A stretch of DNA of 45,755 nt. It comes from Streptomyces chilikensis (GTDB lineage: Bacteria > Actinomycetota > Actinomycetes > Streptomycetales > Streptomycetaceae). Shown here one piece after another: positions 8,979 to 17,656 of the stretch. The stretch is from assembly GCF_001642695.1 (NCBI RefSeq), contig NZ_LWCC02000005.1, forward strand, positions 368,370 to 414,124, in the 5' to 3' direction. Under the pieces are notes generated by a model. That model was not told the origin of the DNA. It did not search any database and saw only the letters and a program-made list of their open reading frames with translations. The position numbers were made by a program, and so were the translations under genes. Numbering within the stretch: position 1 is the stretch's first letter; the number at the start of each line of letters is the position of its first letter.

Positions 8979-10516
8979 GTCTGGCTCCCTTCGGCAGCCG
9001 CGTCGGTGGCGTGCAGTACGAGATCGAGGACCCGGTGCTCGTCGAGTTCGCCGGCCGGCGCGGTGTGCACCACCCGGCCCTCCCGGAGCACCAGCACGCG
9101 GTCCGCCAGGCCCAGCACCTCGGGCAGTTCGCTGGAGACCATCAGCACCGCGAGCCCTTCGTCCGCCAGGCGCCGGATCACCGCGTAGAGCTCGGCCCGG
9201 GCGCCGATGTCGACGCCCCGGGTGGGCTCGTCCAGCAGCAGGACGCGGCAGCCGCGCAGCAGCCAGCGGGCCAGCACGGCCTTCTGCTGGTTGCCTCCGG
9301 AGAGGGTGCGCACGGCGGCGTCGGGGTTGTCGGGACGCAGCGACAGCTCGCGGGTCGCCCTGCGGGCGGCGGCCCGTTCGGCCCCGCGGTCCAGCCAGCC
9401 GCCCCTGGCGAACCGGCCGAGCGAGGAGACGGAGACGTTGCGGGTGACGCTCTCCAGCATCAGCAGGGCCTGCGCCTTGCGTTCCTCGGGAGCCAGTCCG
9501 ATGCCGGCGCGGACCGCGGCGGGCACGCTGCCGGGCCGCAGCGGCCGTCCGTCCACCAGGACCTGTCCGGCGGTGGGCCGGCGGGCGCCGTAGACGGTCT
9601 CCAGGATCTCGGAGCGCCCGGAGCCGACCAGTCCGGCCAGTCCGACGATCTCACCGGGCCGCAGTTCGAGGTCGAGCGGCTGGAAGCCGCCCTCCAGTGC
9701 GAGGCCCCGGACGGTGAGCACGGGGGCGGCGCGGGGCGGTTCGGAGGGCCTGGGCGGGAAGGCGTGCTCGACGCCGCGGCCGGTCATCAGGGAGACGATC
9801 TCCCGGGTGGGTGTGGTCCGGGCGGGCAGTCCGCCGGCCACCGCGCGGCCGTCCTTGAGCACGGTGACCCGGTCGCCGATGCGGCGGATCTCCTCCAGGC
9901 GGTGGGAGATGTACACGACCGCGACGCCCGCGTCGGTGAGTCCGTCGACGATGCGGAAGAGGTTGTCGACCTCGTCGGGGTCGAGGGCGGCGGACGGCTC
10001 GTCCATGACGATCAGCCGGACGTCGTGGGAGAGCGCGCGGGCCATGGAGACGATCTGCCGCTGGGCGGCGGAGAGCGCGCCGACCGGACGGTCGGGGTCG
10101 ATCTCCGGGTGCCCCAGGCGGCGCAGCAGTGCGGCGGAGGCCTGGCGGGCCACGCGGGGACGGATCACGAAACCGGCCGAGGTGGGTTCGTGGCCGAGGT
10201 GGATGTTCTCGGCGGCGGAGAGGTGTTCGACCAGGTCGAGTTCCTGGTGGATGGTGGCGATGCCCAGACGGACCGCGTCGCTCGGAGAGCGGAGGGAAAC
10301 CGTTTCTCCGCGCCAGGCGACGGTGCCGCCGTCGGGCTGGTGGGCGCCGGCCAGCACCTTGATCAGGGTGGACTTGCCCGCGCCGTTCTGCCCGAGCAGG
10401 CAGTGGACCTCGCCGGCCCGGACCTCCAGGTCCACCCCGTCCAGGGCGCGGACGCCCGGGAAGGACTTGGTGATCGCGGTCATGGTGAGCAGGGGTGCGG
10501 GGGCTTCGGACGGCAT
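8975..10516 (-). CDS. Sugar ABC transporter ATP-binding protein with two nucleotide-binding domains (RbsA/MglA type)
   Basis: 513 residues holding two fused ATPase domains. The first has Walker A GQNGAGKST (about 39-47), the signature LSAAQRQ and Walker B LIVMDEPSAALD. The second has the degenerate Walker A GLVGSGRSE that is normal for this family, the signature LSGGNQQK and Walker B VLLLDEPTRGVD. It powers import through the RbsC-type permease. It is the first gene of the importer operon; a hairpin at 10579-10600 separates it from the ROK regulator gene, so its promoter probably lies in 10517-10618. Confidence 0.93.
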   Translation of the reverse strand: MPSEAPAPLLTMTAITKSFPGVRALDGVDLEVRAGEVHCLLGQNGAGKSTLIKVLAGAHQPDGGTVAWRGETVSLRSPSDAVRLGIATIHQELDLVEHLSAAENIHLGHEPTSAGFVIRPRVARQASAALLRRLGHPEIDPDRPVGALSAAQRQIVSMARALSHDVRLIVMDEPSAALDPDEVDNLFRIVDGLTDAGVAVVYISHRLEEIRRIGDRVTVLKDGRAVAGGLPARTTPTREIVSLMTGRGVEHAFPPRPSEPPRAAPVLTVRGLALEGGFQPLDLELRPGEIVGLAGLVGSGRSEILETVYGARRPTAGQVLVDGRPLRPGSVPAAVRAGIGLAPEERKAQALLMLESVTRNVSVSSLGRFARGGWLDRGAERAAARRATRELSLRPDNPDAAVRTLSGGNQQKAVLARWLLRGCRVLLLDEPTRGVDIGARAELYAVIRRLADEGLAVLMVSSELPEVLGLADRVLVLREGRVVHTAPAGELDEHRVLDLVLHATDAAAEGSQT

Positions 10517-10578
10517 GACGCATCTCCCGGCGGTAGGCAGGGCGGAACGGATCGCGCGCGGTCACGGTGGTGCGGCTC

Positions 10579-10600
10579 GGGCGGTGCGGCGGCACCGCCC
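10579..10600. terminator. Hairpin between the ROK regulator and ABC operon genes
   Basis: GGGCGGTGC (10579-10587) pairs perfectly with GCACCGCCC (10592-10600) over a four-base loop, starting 19 bp past the stop of the leftward ROK gene. It probably terminates that transcript. Confidence 0.5.
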
Positions 10601-10618
10601 CGGTGGCTCCGGTTGCTG

Positions 10619-11809
10619 TCAGGCGGGCGAGAACACGTGGTCGCTGATCAGACGGGCCGCGCCGACGACTCCGGCGGTGGCCCCCAGTTCGTCAAGGACG
10701 ATCGGCAGGTTGCCGGTCGCCAGGGGCAGCGACTGGCGGTAGACCTGGGTGCGGATGGCGGCGAGGAGGTTGTGGCCGAGGCCGGTCACCCCGCCGCCGA
10801 TCACCACCAGGCCGGGGTTGAAGAAGCTGACGAGCCCCGCGATGACCTGTCCCGCGCGGGTCCCGCCGTCGCGGATCAGGTCGAGGCAGGTGGCGTCGCC
10901 CGCCGCGGCGGCGGCGCCGACGTCGGCCGCGGTGAGCCGGCCGTACTCGGCCAGCCGCGCGGCGAGCTGCGGGGAACGGCCCTGCTGGGCGGCCTCCACC
11001 GCGTCCTGGGCGAGTGCGGCCCCGCTGAAGTGGGCCTCCAGGCAGCCGCGGTTGCCGCAGGCGCAGGGGCGGCCGTCGGGCACGGCCTGGATGTGGCCGA
11101 TGTCGCCGGCGCTGCCGGTGACACCACGGTGCACCTTGCCGCCGACGACGATGCCGCATCCGATGCCGGTGCCGATCTTGACGCACAGGTAGTCGTCCAC
11201 GGACCGGGCGGCGCCGGCGTGCATCTGCCCGAGGGCCATCAGGTTCACGTCGTTGTCGACCATGACCGGGCAGCCGAGTTCCTGGCTGAGCGCCTCGCGC
11301 ACCGGGAACCCGTCCCAGCCGGGCATGATCGGCGGCGCGACCGGGACGCCCTCGGGGAAGCGGACCGGTCCCGGGACACCGATGCCGGCGCCGTCGAAGC
11401 CCTCCGCGAGACCGGACGCCTTCAGCTTGGCGGCCATGCCGAGGACCTGTTCGAAGACCGGTACGGGGCCCTCGCGCACGTCCATCGGCTGGGTGAGGTG
11501 GCCGAGGACCTCCAGTTCGGCGTTGGTGACGGCGACGTCGACCGAGGTCGCGCCGATGTCCACGCCGAGGAAGCGGAGGTTCGGGGCCAGGCGGATGTTG
11601 TGGGAGCGGCGGCCGCCGCGGGAGGCGGCGAGGCCGTCGGCCACGGCCAGCCCCGTCTCCAGGAGCCGGTCCACCTCGACGGCGAGCCGTGACCGTGACA
11701 GGTCGACCCGGTCGCCGAGCTGCGCACGGGAGTTGGGCCCCTCGTCGCGCAACAGCCGCAGCAGGCGGGCCTGATGAGCGTTGGCGGGGCGCGCGGTCAT
11801 CCGTCTCAC
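10619..11809 (-). CDS. ROK family transcriptional regulator
   Basis: 396 residues if the GTG at 11809 is used (GGGGAGG, 5-nt spacing); an ATG at 11800 three codons later is the alternative. An N-terminal winged helix-turn-helix (about 10-70, RAQLGDRVDLSRSRLAVEV) precedes a sugar-kinase-like ROK domain with the ATP site FLGVDIGATSVDVAV and the zinc motif ACGNRGCLEAHFS. ROK repressors bind sugars and release operators. It is transcribed just ahead of the ABC importer operon and is likely its repressor. The segment from 11810 to 12138 upstream holds its promoter. Confidence 0.9.
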   Translation of the reverse strand: MRRMTARPANAHQARLLRLLRDEGPNSRAQLGDRVDLSRSRLAVEVDRLLETGLAVADGLAASRGGRRSHNIRLAPNLRFLGVDIGATSVDVAVTNAELEVLGHLTQPMDVREGPVPVFEQVLGMAAKLKASGLAEGFDGAGIGVPGPVRFPEGVPVAPPIMPGWDGFPVREALSQELGCPVMVDNDVNLMALGQMHAGAARSVDDYLCVKIGTGIGCGIVVGGKVHRGVTGSAGDIGHIQAVPDGRPCACGNRGCLEAHFSGAALAQDAVEAAQQGRSPQLAARLAEYGRLTAADVGAAAAAGDATCLDLIRDGGTRAGQVIAGLVSFFNPGLVVIGGGVTGLGHNLLAAIRTQVYRQSLPLATGNLPIVLDELGATAGVVGAARLISDHVFSPA

Positions 11810-12138
11810 GGTCCCCTCCCCTGCTCGGCTTCCCCTGCGTGGCCCTGCTTTCGCGGAGAACGTAGCAGCGGCCGGACGGAGTGGGAAGAAGTCGTGCACG
11901 AATCCGTGCGGACTTCTTCCCGGCGCAGGACAAAGTCGTCCTCTCCGGCGGGCGACCGCTCGCCGCCGGGGCGGCCGGGCCCGCACTCCGGGGTCCCCCG
12001 CCCCGCGGGGAGGGCGGGTCCGGCCGGGCGCGGGGGCGGCGGGGCGCGTGCCCAGGGGACCGCGGGGTGGGGGACCTCGGTAGCATCGGAGCGATCCGTA
12101 CTGGACGTACTGGACGTTCCGTCAGGAAGGAATCACTC
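11810..12138. promoter_or_regulatory. Divergent promoter region between the ROK regulator and osmC-like genes
   Basis: A 329-bp non-coding gap. It holds the presumed leftward promoter of the ROK gene and the rightward promoter of the osmC-like gene. A TAGCAT at about 12080 resembles a -10 box for the latter. The middle is GC-rich and I see no gene in it. Confidence 0.5.
12098..12115 (+). repeat. Perfect 9-bp tandem repeat upstream of the osmC-like gene
   Basis: GTACTGGAC occurs twice back to back, ending 23 bp before the GTG start. It lies within the likely leader or promoter and could be a regulator site or a chance duplication. Confidence 0.6.
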
Positions 12139-12564
12139 GTGGCCACCACGCGATCCGCCCACACCGTCTGGGAGGGCAACCTGCTCGAGGGCAGCGGCGT
12201 CGTCACCTTCGACTCGTCCGGCACCGGCTCCCAGCCGGTCTCCTGGCCCTCGCGCGCCGAGCAGGCGAACGGGAAGACCAGCCCGGAGGAGCTCATCGCC
12301 GCGGCCCACTCCTCGTGCTTCTCGATGGCGCTGTCGCACGCGCTGGCCGGTGCCGGCACCCCGCCGGAGCGGCTCACCACCTCCGCGGACGTCACCTTCC
12401 AGCCCGGCGAGGGCATCACGGGCATCCACCTGACGGTGGAGGGCGCCGTGCCGGGCATCGACAACGACGCGTTCGTCGCCGCCGCCGAGGACGCCAAGAA
12501 GAACTGCCCGGTGAGCCAGGCGCTCACCGGCACCACCATCACCCTCTCGGCCAAGCTGGCCTGA
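12139..12564 (+). CDS. OsmC/Ohr family peroxiredoxin
   Basis: 141 residues from a GTG after AGGAAGG. The protein has the OsmC order: N-terminal beta hairpin (AHTVWEGNLLEGSGVVTF), the first catalytic cysteine in AAAHSSCFSMALSHAL (about residue 60) and the second in DAKKNCPVSQAL (about 125). The two cysteines reduce organic hydroperoxides at the expense of a dithiol such as lipoyl protein. Length and motifs match OsmC proteins well. It stands alone, with a strong terminator right after its stop. Confidence 0.92.
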   Translation: MATTRSAHTVWEGNLLEGSGVVTFDSSGTGSQPVSWPSRAEQANGKTSPEELIAAAHSSCFSMALSHALAGAGTPPERLTTSADVTFQPGEGITGIHLTVEGAVPGIDNDAFVAAAEDAKKNCPVSQALTGTTITLSAKLA

Positions 12565-12572
12565 CACCCCGC

Positions 12573-12601
12573 GGGCGCGGGGAGCCGGGCTCCCCGCGCC
12601 C
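12573..12601. terminator. Bidirectional terminator between convergent osmC-like and XRE genes
   Basis: A perfect 14-bp inverted repeat, GGGCGCGGGGAGCC (12573-12586) with its complement at 12588-12601, lies 9 bp after the osmC-like stop and 16 bp past the XRE stop. It should end both transcripts. Confidence 0.85.
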
Positions 12602-12617
12602 GTCGGCGTGGCGGCCG

Positions 12618-13484
12618 TTACCGGTACCGCTCCCGGTACTCGCGGAGCACGGCGCGGGTGCGCTCCGTGGAGGCGGCGCGGGCCGTCATGTGGTCCAGTG
12701 CCTCGAGGTGGGCGGCGACCTCGTCGCGGGAGTCGAGGTAGAGCGCCCCGGTGAGGTACTCGGTGAACACCATGTCGGGCAGCTCCGGTTCCGCGAAGCG
12801 GAAGAGGGAGAACGGGGCGTAGGCCCCGGGATGCGGGCCGGACGCGAACTCGGCGACCTGCAGCGTGATGTGGTCCTGCTCCACCGCCTCCAGCAGCCGT
12901 TCGATCTGCTCCCTCATCACCCGGGGGTCGGGGCCCACGGGGCGGCGCAGCACCGTCTCCTCCATGATCACCCACAGCTTGGGCGGCGTCTCCCGCTCCA
13001 GCAGCCGCTGACGGGTCATCCGCAGCGCCACGTGCCGTTCGACGGTGCCCTCGGCGCTCGGCCCGGGGATGCCGGCCCGCAGGACCGCGCGCGCGTAGTC
13101 CTCGTTCTGCAGCAGCCCCGGCACGAAGTGCGGCTCGTAGGACCGCAGCATCTTCGCCGCGCCCTCCAGGCTGACGTACAGGGAGAACCAGTCGGGCAGC
13201 ACGTCGTGGAACCGCTGCCACCAGCCCGGCCGGTTGGCCTCCTCGGCGAGCGCGACGAACTCCGCCGCCTCGTGTCCCGGGACCCCGTAGGCGGAGAGCA
13301 GCATCTGGACGTACGGGATCTTCAGCGAGACCTCCGCCGTCTCCATCCGCCGCACGGTGGCCGGCGCGACGTGCAGGATCCGGGCGGCCTCCTCCCGCTT
13401 GAGTCCGGCGGTCTCGCGGAGTTCCTGGAGCCGCTTGCCGAGCACCACCTGACCGACGGTGGGCGCGGTGCGTCGCTCGCTCAC
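12618..13484 (-). CDS. XRE family transcriptional regulator with DUF5753 domain
   Basis: 288 residues from a GTG after GGGAGG. The N-terminal XRE helix-turn-helix spans about 12-66 (LGKRLQELRETAGLKREEAA, then HVAPATVRRMETAEV). The DUF5753 domain covers about 100-280 with the family stretch SYEPHFVPGLLQNEDYARAV. This large actinobacterial family is usually encoded next to a small DUF397 protein and controls development or antibiotic production. No DUF397 gene is adjacent here. The divergent neighbour is a pterin dehydratase gene. Confidence 0.92.
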   Translation of the reverse strand: MSERRTAPTVGQVVLGKRLQELRETAGLKREEAARILHVAPATVRRMETAEVSLKIPYVQMLLSAYGVPGHEAAEFVALAEEANRPGWWQRFHDVLPDWFSLYVSLEGAAKMLRSYEPHFVPGLLQNEDYARAVLRAGIPGPSAEGTVERHVALRMTRQRLLERETPPKLWVIMEETVLRRPVGPDPRVMREQIERLLEAVEQDHITLQVAEFASGPHPGAYAPFSLFRFAEPELPDMVFTEYLTGALYLDSRDEVAAHLEALDHMTARAASTERTRAVLREYRERYR

Positions 13485-13678
13485 GCCGTCCTCCCAGAGC
13501 TTCACGCTTTCTTTGCGGGGGGCAGTCTGCCACGGGGGGCACCGATCTCCCATCGGCGAGGCGATTTCCCGGCCGAGGCTTTCGGAATGTCCCGACGTGC
13601 GGCCGGGCGCACCCCCGCCGGCCGGCGGACCTGTGGCACGCTGGCCGAAACGGAGCACCGGCCGAGGAGGAGCGGAGC

Positions 13679-13984
13679 ATGGCTGTCGAGCCGCTGACGG
13701 AACGGGAGATCGAGGACCGGCTGTCCGGGCTGCCGGGCTGGCGGGTCGCGGAGGACCGGCTCACCCGTTCCTACCGCCTCGCCTCGCACACGGTCGCCGC
13801 CGCCCTGGTCGCGGACGTCGCCCGGGTCCAGGACGAGCTGGACCACCACTCGGACCTCACCCTCGGGTACAGGACTGTCGCCCTGTCGGTGAACACGCAC
13901 AGCGTGGGCGGCCGGATCACCGAGCTGGACTTCGCGCTGGCGCGGCGGGTCGAGGAGCTGGCCGCCGGGCACGCGGCGTCCTGA
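13679..13984 (+). CDS. 4a-hydroxytetrahydrobiopterin dehydratase (pterin-4a-carbinolamine dehydratase)
   Basis: 101 residues from an ATG after GAGGAGG. The short fold is complete: PLTEREIEDRLSGLPGWRV at the start, the catalytic histidines in DELDHHSDLTLGY and the last strand VNTHSVGGRITELDFALA. The enzyme dehydrates the pterin carbinolamine made by aromatic amino acid hydroxylases. The stop is only 3 bp from the stop of the convergent GH75 gene, leaving no room for a terminator. Confidence 0.92.
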   Translation: MAVEPLTEREIEDRLSGLPGWRVAEDRLTRSYRLASHTVAAALVADVARVQDELDHHSDLTLGYRTVALSVNTHSVGGRITELDFALARRVEELAAGHAAS

Positions 13985-13987
13985 CGC

Positions 13988-14731
13988 CTACGGGTTGACG
14001 AAGGAGCGGAGCAGCCGCCTGCCCAGCTCCACCGCCGCCCTGCGGTCCTCCAGGGGCCGGGCCCGGGCGTCCTTGAAGACCAGGTAGGTGACGCCGGACC
14101 GTGCCCCGCCCCTGACCGGGTGGGGGTCGAGCCCGAGCGCCTCGGCCGCGGCGTAGGAGGCCTCGCCGATGACGCCGTCGGGGCCGATGTCGCCGATCAC
14201 GGCGTAGGCGATCCGGTCCCCGTGGAGCAGGACCACCGGGTCCCCGGCGCTCACCCCCGAGGCGGTGTGGTCCCACTTCTCGCCCGGCCCCGGCACCACG
14301 ACGTACGGCAGCCGGTCGGCGCGCAGCGGTGTGCCGTCGGCCTGGTGGAAGGCGGTGTCGGGGCGGAACCAGGGGTCGGTCCTCTCGTTGCACCGCCGCG
14401 TGCGCAGGCCGTCGCAGTCGACGTCGAGGTCCGCCGTCCAGTGGACGACGTCGCCCTGCCCGCACACCGGCACGGTGGGCCTGCGTCCCTCGTCGGTGGG
14501 GTACGCGCCGCGGGAGACCGGCCGGCAGGTCCTCAGTTTCTCCCGCACGGTCCACGCCGTGACCGGGAGGTCGACGACTCTGACGTCCCCGGCGGGAGGG
14601 CCCGGCCGGGGCGGGGACGCCTCGAAGGACGCCGGGTCGAAGGCGGCTCCCGCGGTGCCCGCGGGGAACAGCGCGGCACACAGGAGGGCCACGCCGATCC
14701 CCGCCGAGCGGGTCTGTCTGCCGATACGCAC
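13988..14731 (-). CDS. Secreted glycoside hydrolase family 75 protein (chitosanase-like)
   Basis: 247 residues from a GTG after GGAGGG. A signal peptide (about 1-29, ALFPAGTAGAAFDP) precedes a domain with the GH75 pattern: WTADLDVDCDGLRTRRCN, a DPWFRPDTAFHQ segment, PYVVVPGPG and AVIGDIGPDGVIGEASY, which holds the conserved aspartate and glutamate. GH75 enzymes hydrolyse chitosan by inversion. Cysteine pairs suggest disulfides. It stands alone between the pterin dehydratase and aldo/keto reductase genes. Confidence 0.8.
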   Translation of the reverse strand: MRIGRQTRSAGIGVALLCAALFPAGTAGAAFDPASFEASPPRPGPPAGDVRVVDLPVTAWTVREKLRTCRPVSRGAYPTDEGRRPTVPVCGQGDVVHWTADLDVDCDGLRTRRCNERTDPWFRPDTAFHQADGTPLRADRLPYVVVPGPGEKWDHTASGVSAGDPVVLLHGDRIAYAVIGDIGPDGVIGEASYAAAEALGLDPHPVRGGARSGVTYLVFKDARARPLEDRRAAVELGRRLLRSFVNP

Positions 14732-14799
14732 TGCTGCGGAGCCCTCCTTCTGCGGACCCGGGAGCCGCGCGGGTCAGTGGGGGAAGCAGTCGGTGGCGG

Positions 14800-14825
14800 G
14801 CCCGGGGCCGCGGACGGCCCCGGGC
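14800..14825. terminator. Hairpin downstream of the aldo/keto reductase gene
   Basis: GCCCGGGGCCG (14800-14810) pairs perfectly with CGGCCCCGGGC (14815-14825) over a four-base loop, 10 bp past the stop of the leftward reductase gene. Confidence 0.7.
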
Positions 14826-14834
14826 GGCGTGCCG

Positions 14835-15671
14835 TCAGCCGAAGTCGGCGGTGGCCGGGTCGGCGCCGAGGCGCCGGCCCTCGTCGAGGGCGCGGATCGC
14901 GGCCAGGTCCTCGTCGTCCAGGGAGAAGTCGAAGACCTCGATGTTCTCCTTGATCCGGGACGGGGTGACCGACTTGGGGATCACGATGTTGCCGGTCTGG
15001 AGGTGCCAGCGCAGCACCACCTGGGCGGGCGTCCGGCCGTGCTTCTGCGCGATGGCGACGATCGCCGGGACCTCCAGGAGGCCCTTGCCGGAGCCGAGCG
15101 GGGACCACGCCTCGGTGGCGATGCCCTGTTCGGCGTGGAACTCGCGGGCCTCGCCCTGCTGGAGGTACGGGTGGAGTTCGATCTGGTTGACCGCGGGGAT
15201 CACCGAGGTGGCGTCCAGCAGCGTCCGCAGGTGCTCGGGGAGGAAGTTGGAGACGCCGATGGCCCGGATCAGGCCGTCGGAGTGCAGCTTCTCGAACGCC
15301 TTGTAGGTCTCGACGAAGGCGCCCCGCCGGGGCCTCGGCCAGTGGATGAGGTACAGGTCCACGTAGTCCAGGCCGAGCTTCTTCAGCGAGGTGTCGAAGG
15401 CGCGCAGGGTGGAGTCGTAGCCCTGGTCGCTGTTCCAGAGCTTGGTGGTGACGAAGATTTCCTCGCGCGGGATGCCGGAGGCGGCGACGGCCCTTCCGGT
15501 TCCCTGCTCGTTGCCGTAGACGGCCGCCGTGTCGATGCTGCGGTAACCGGCTTCGAGGGCGGTCGCCACGGCGCGCTCGGCTTCGTCGTCCGGGATCTGC
15601 CAGACACCGAAGCCCAGCTGGGGCATCTCCACGCCGTTGTTGAGGACGATCGGGGGGACCTTGCTGCTCAC
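14835..15671 (-). CDS. Aldo/keto reductase (AKR5, 2,5-diketo-D-gluconate reductase-like)
   Basis: 278 residues from a GTG at 15671 with an AAGGA site upstream. The catalytic tetrad is visible in order: D and Y in SIDTAAVYGNEQG, K in FVTTKLWNSDQ and H in LYLIHWPRP. The NADP loop is NIVIPKSVTPSRIKEN near the C-terminus. It reduces aldehydes or keto-sugars in the cytoplasm. It stands between GH75 and an acyl-CoA ligase, with a terminator after its stop, so it is probably monocistronic or follows the ligase. Confidence 0.9.
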   Translation of the reverse strand: MSSKVPPIVLNNGVEMPQLGFGVWQIPDDEAERAVATALEAGYRSIDTAAVYGNEQGTGRAVAASGIPREEIFVTTKLWNSDQGYDSTLRAFDTSLKKLGLDYVDLYLIHWPRPRRGAFVETYKAFEKLHSDGLIRAIGVSNFLPEHLRTLLDATSVIPAVNQIELHPYLQQGEAREFHAEQGIATEAWSPLGSGKGLLEVPAIVAIAQKHGRTPAQVVLRWHLQTGNIVIPKSVTPSRIKENIEVFDFSLDDEDLAAIRALDEGRRLGADPATADFG

Positions 15672-15799
15672 GCGCTCTCGATCCTTCGTTGGACGGACAT
15701 TGCCTCCCATCCTCAACCATCGGCGGGCGCGGCGCATTCCGGGGAGGGCGCGCGGGCCGGCGGATCCCTCCGCGCGGCCGGCGTCCGTCCATCGGGCCG

Positions 15800-17656
15800 T
15801 CAGCTCCGGTAGAGCGCTTCGACCTCCACCTGGTACGCCTTCTCGATCGCCTTGCGCTTGAGTTTCAGAGAGGGCGTCAGCAGCCCCTGCTCCTCGGTGA
15901 ACGGCTGCGCCAGTATCCGGAAGGTGCGGATGGACTCGGCCTGGGAGACCAGGCTGTTGGCGGCCTGCACGGCGCGCCTCACCTCCATCTCCAGGGTCGG
16001 GTCGCGTACCAGTTCGGAGGCGGCCGGGGTCGGCTTGCCGCGCATCTGGAGCCAGTGCTCGACGGCTTCCTGGTCGAGGGTCACCAGCGCCGCGATGTAC
16101 GGGCGGTCGTCGCCCACCACCAGGCACTGGGCGACCAGCGGGTGGTCGCGGACCCGGTCCTCCAGCATCATCGGGGAGACGCTCTTGCCGGCGGAGGTCA
16201 CGAGGATCTCCTTCTTGCGGCCGGTGATGTACAGGTAGCCGTCCTCGTCCAGCCGCCCGATGTCCCCGGTGGCCAGCCAGCCGCCGCGCAGCACCTCCTC
16301 GGTGGCCCGGGGGTCGTTGAGGTAGCCGTGGAAGACGCCGTCCCCGGCCAGCCAGATCTCGCCGTCCTCGGCGATGTGCACGGTGACGCCGGGGACCGGC
16401 GGCCCGACGCTGCCGTACCGGACGCGGTCGGGCGGGTTGGCGGTGGCCGCGGCGGTGGTCTCGGTCAGGCCGTACCCCTGGAAGACGCGCACGCCCGCCC
16501 CGGCGTAGAAGAGGCCCAGCCTGCGGTCCATCGCGGAGCCGCCCGACATGGCGTGCCTGACCCGTCCGCCGAGCGCCTGGCGCACCTTGGTGTAGACCGT
16601 CCTGTCGAAGAGCTGGTGCTGCATCCGCAGGGCGGCCGAGGGGCCGGGGCCGGTGCCCCAGTCCCGTTCCTCGACGGCCTCCGCGTACCGCACGGCGACG
16701 TCGACGGCCCGGTCGAAGGCGGCGGCCTTCCCGAACCTCTCCGCCTTGCGGCGGGCGGCGTGGAAGACCTTCTCGAAGACGTACGGCACCGCCAGCACGA
16801 AGGAGGGCTGGAAGGAGGCGAAGTCGGCCATCAGGACGGCGGCGTTGAGCTCGGGCTGATGTCCCATCCGCACCCCGTGGCGGATGCCGGCGACCTCCAC
16901 CATCCGGCCGAAGACGTGGGCCAGCGGGAGGAAGAGGAGCGTGGACGCCTCGTCGCCCGGCTTGGAGTGGAAGACCGGTTCCCAGCGGCCGACCATGGTG
17001 TCGGACTCGAACATGAAGTTGCCGTGGGTGAGGACGCAGCCCTTGGGCCGGCCGGTGGTGCCCGAGGTGTAGATGACCGTGGCCACGGTCTCCGGGGTGA
17101 CCGCGTTGCGGTGCCGGTGGGCCACCTCGTCGTCCAGGTGGGCCCCGGCCGCCGAGAGCTCCTCCACGGCGCCGGCGTCCATCTGCCACAGGCGGCGCAG
17201 CCGGGGCGCCCGGTCGATGACGGTGGCCACCGTCATCGCGTGGTCCTCGTGCTCCACGACGGCCGCGGTGACCTCGGCGTCCGTGAACATCCAGGCCACC
17301 TGCTCGGCCGAGGACGTCGGGTAGACGGGCACCACCTGGGCGCCCACGGTCCACAGCGCGAAGTCGAACAGCGTCCACTCGTAGCGGGTCCGCGCCATGA
17401 CGGCCACCCGGTCCCCGAACCGGACGCCCTCCGCGAGCAGCCCTTTGGCGAGGGCGAGCACCTGGTCCCGGAACTCGGCGGCCGTGACGTCCCGCCACCG
17501 CCCCGCCGGGTCCTTGCGGGCGAGCACCACCCGGTCGGGTTCGGCACGGGCGCGCTGGAAGACGCTGTCGGCCAGGCCGCCGACCGGCGGTGGCACCGCC
17601 AGCGGCGGGTTGTAGTACTCACGCAAGGCCGATCCCCGCTTCCGTGCCTTGGTCAC
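15800..17656 (-). CDS. Long-chain fatty acid-CoA ligase (AMP-dependent synthetase)
   Basis: 618 residues from a GTG. The AMP-binding P-loop motif VIYTSGTTGRPKGCVLTHGN lies at about 190-209, the A5 motif GYGLTETTAAATANP at about 410, and the hinge region TGDIGRLDEDGYLYITGRKK at about 465. The C-terminal lysine is in PSLKLKRKAIEKAY. The enzyme adenylates a long-chain fatty acid and transfers it to CoA. The start has only a weak ribosome site, so the first residues are less certain. Confidence 0.92.
   Translation of the reverse strand: MTKARKRGSALREYYNPPLAVPPPVGGLADSVFQRARAEPDRVVLARKDPAGRWRDVTAAEFRDQVLALAKGLLAEGVRFGDRVAVMARTRYEWTLFDFALWTVGAQVVPVYPTSSAEQVAWMFTDAEVTAAVVEHEDHAMTVATVIDRAPRLRRLWQMDAGAVEELSAAGAHLDDEVAHRHRNAVTPETVATVIYTSGTTGRPKGCVLTHGNFMFESDTMVGRWEPVFHSKPGDEASTLLFLPLAHVFGRMVEVAGIRHGVRMGHQPELNAAVLMADFASFQPSFVLAVPYVFEKVFHAARRKAERFGKAAAFDRAVDVAVRYAEAVEERDWGTGPGPSAALRMQHQLFDRTVYTKVRQALGGRVRHAMSGGSAMDRRLGLFYAGAGVRVFQGYGLTETTAAATANPPDRVRYGSVGPPVPGVTVHIAEDGEIWLAGDGVFHGYLNDPRATEEVLRGGWLATGDIGRLDEDGYLYITGRKKEILVTSAGKSVSPMMLEDRVRDHPLVAQCLVVGDDRPYIAALVTLDQEAVEHWLQMRGKPTPAASELVRDPTLEMEVRRAVQAANSLVSQAESIRTFRILAQPFTEEQGLLTPSLKLKRKAIEKAYQVEVEALYRS

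Noticed and set aside
14835-17498. One continuous minus-strand frame joining the aldo/keto reductase to the acyl-CoA ligase region
   Set aside because: The part upstream of 15671 is the ligase in a shifted frame and is Arg/Gly-rich; the reductase has its own start.
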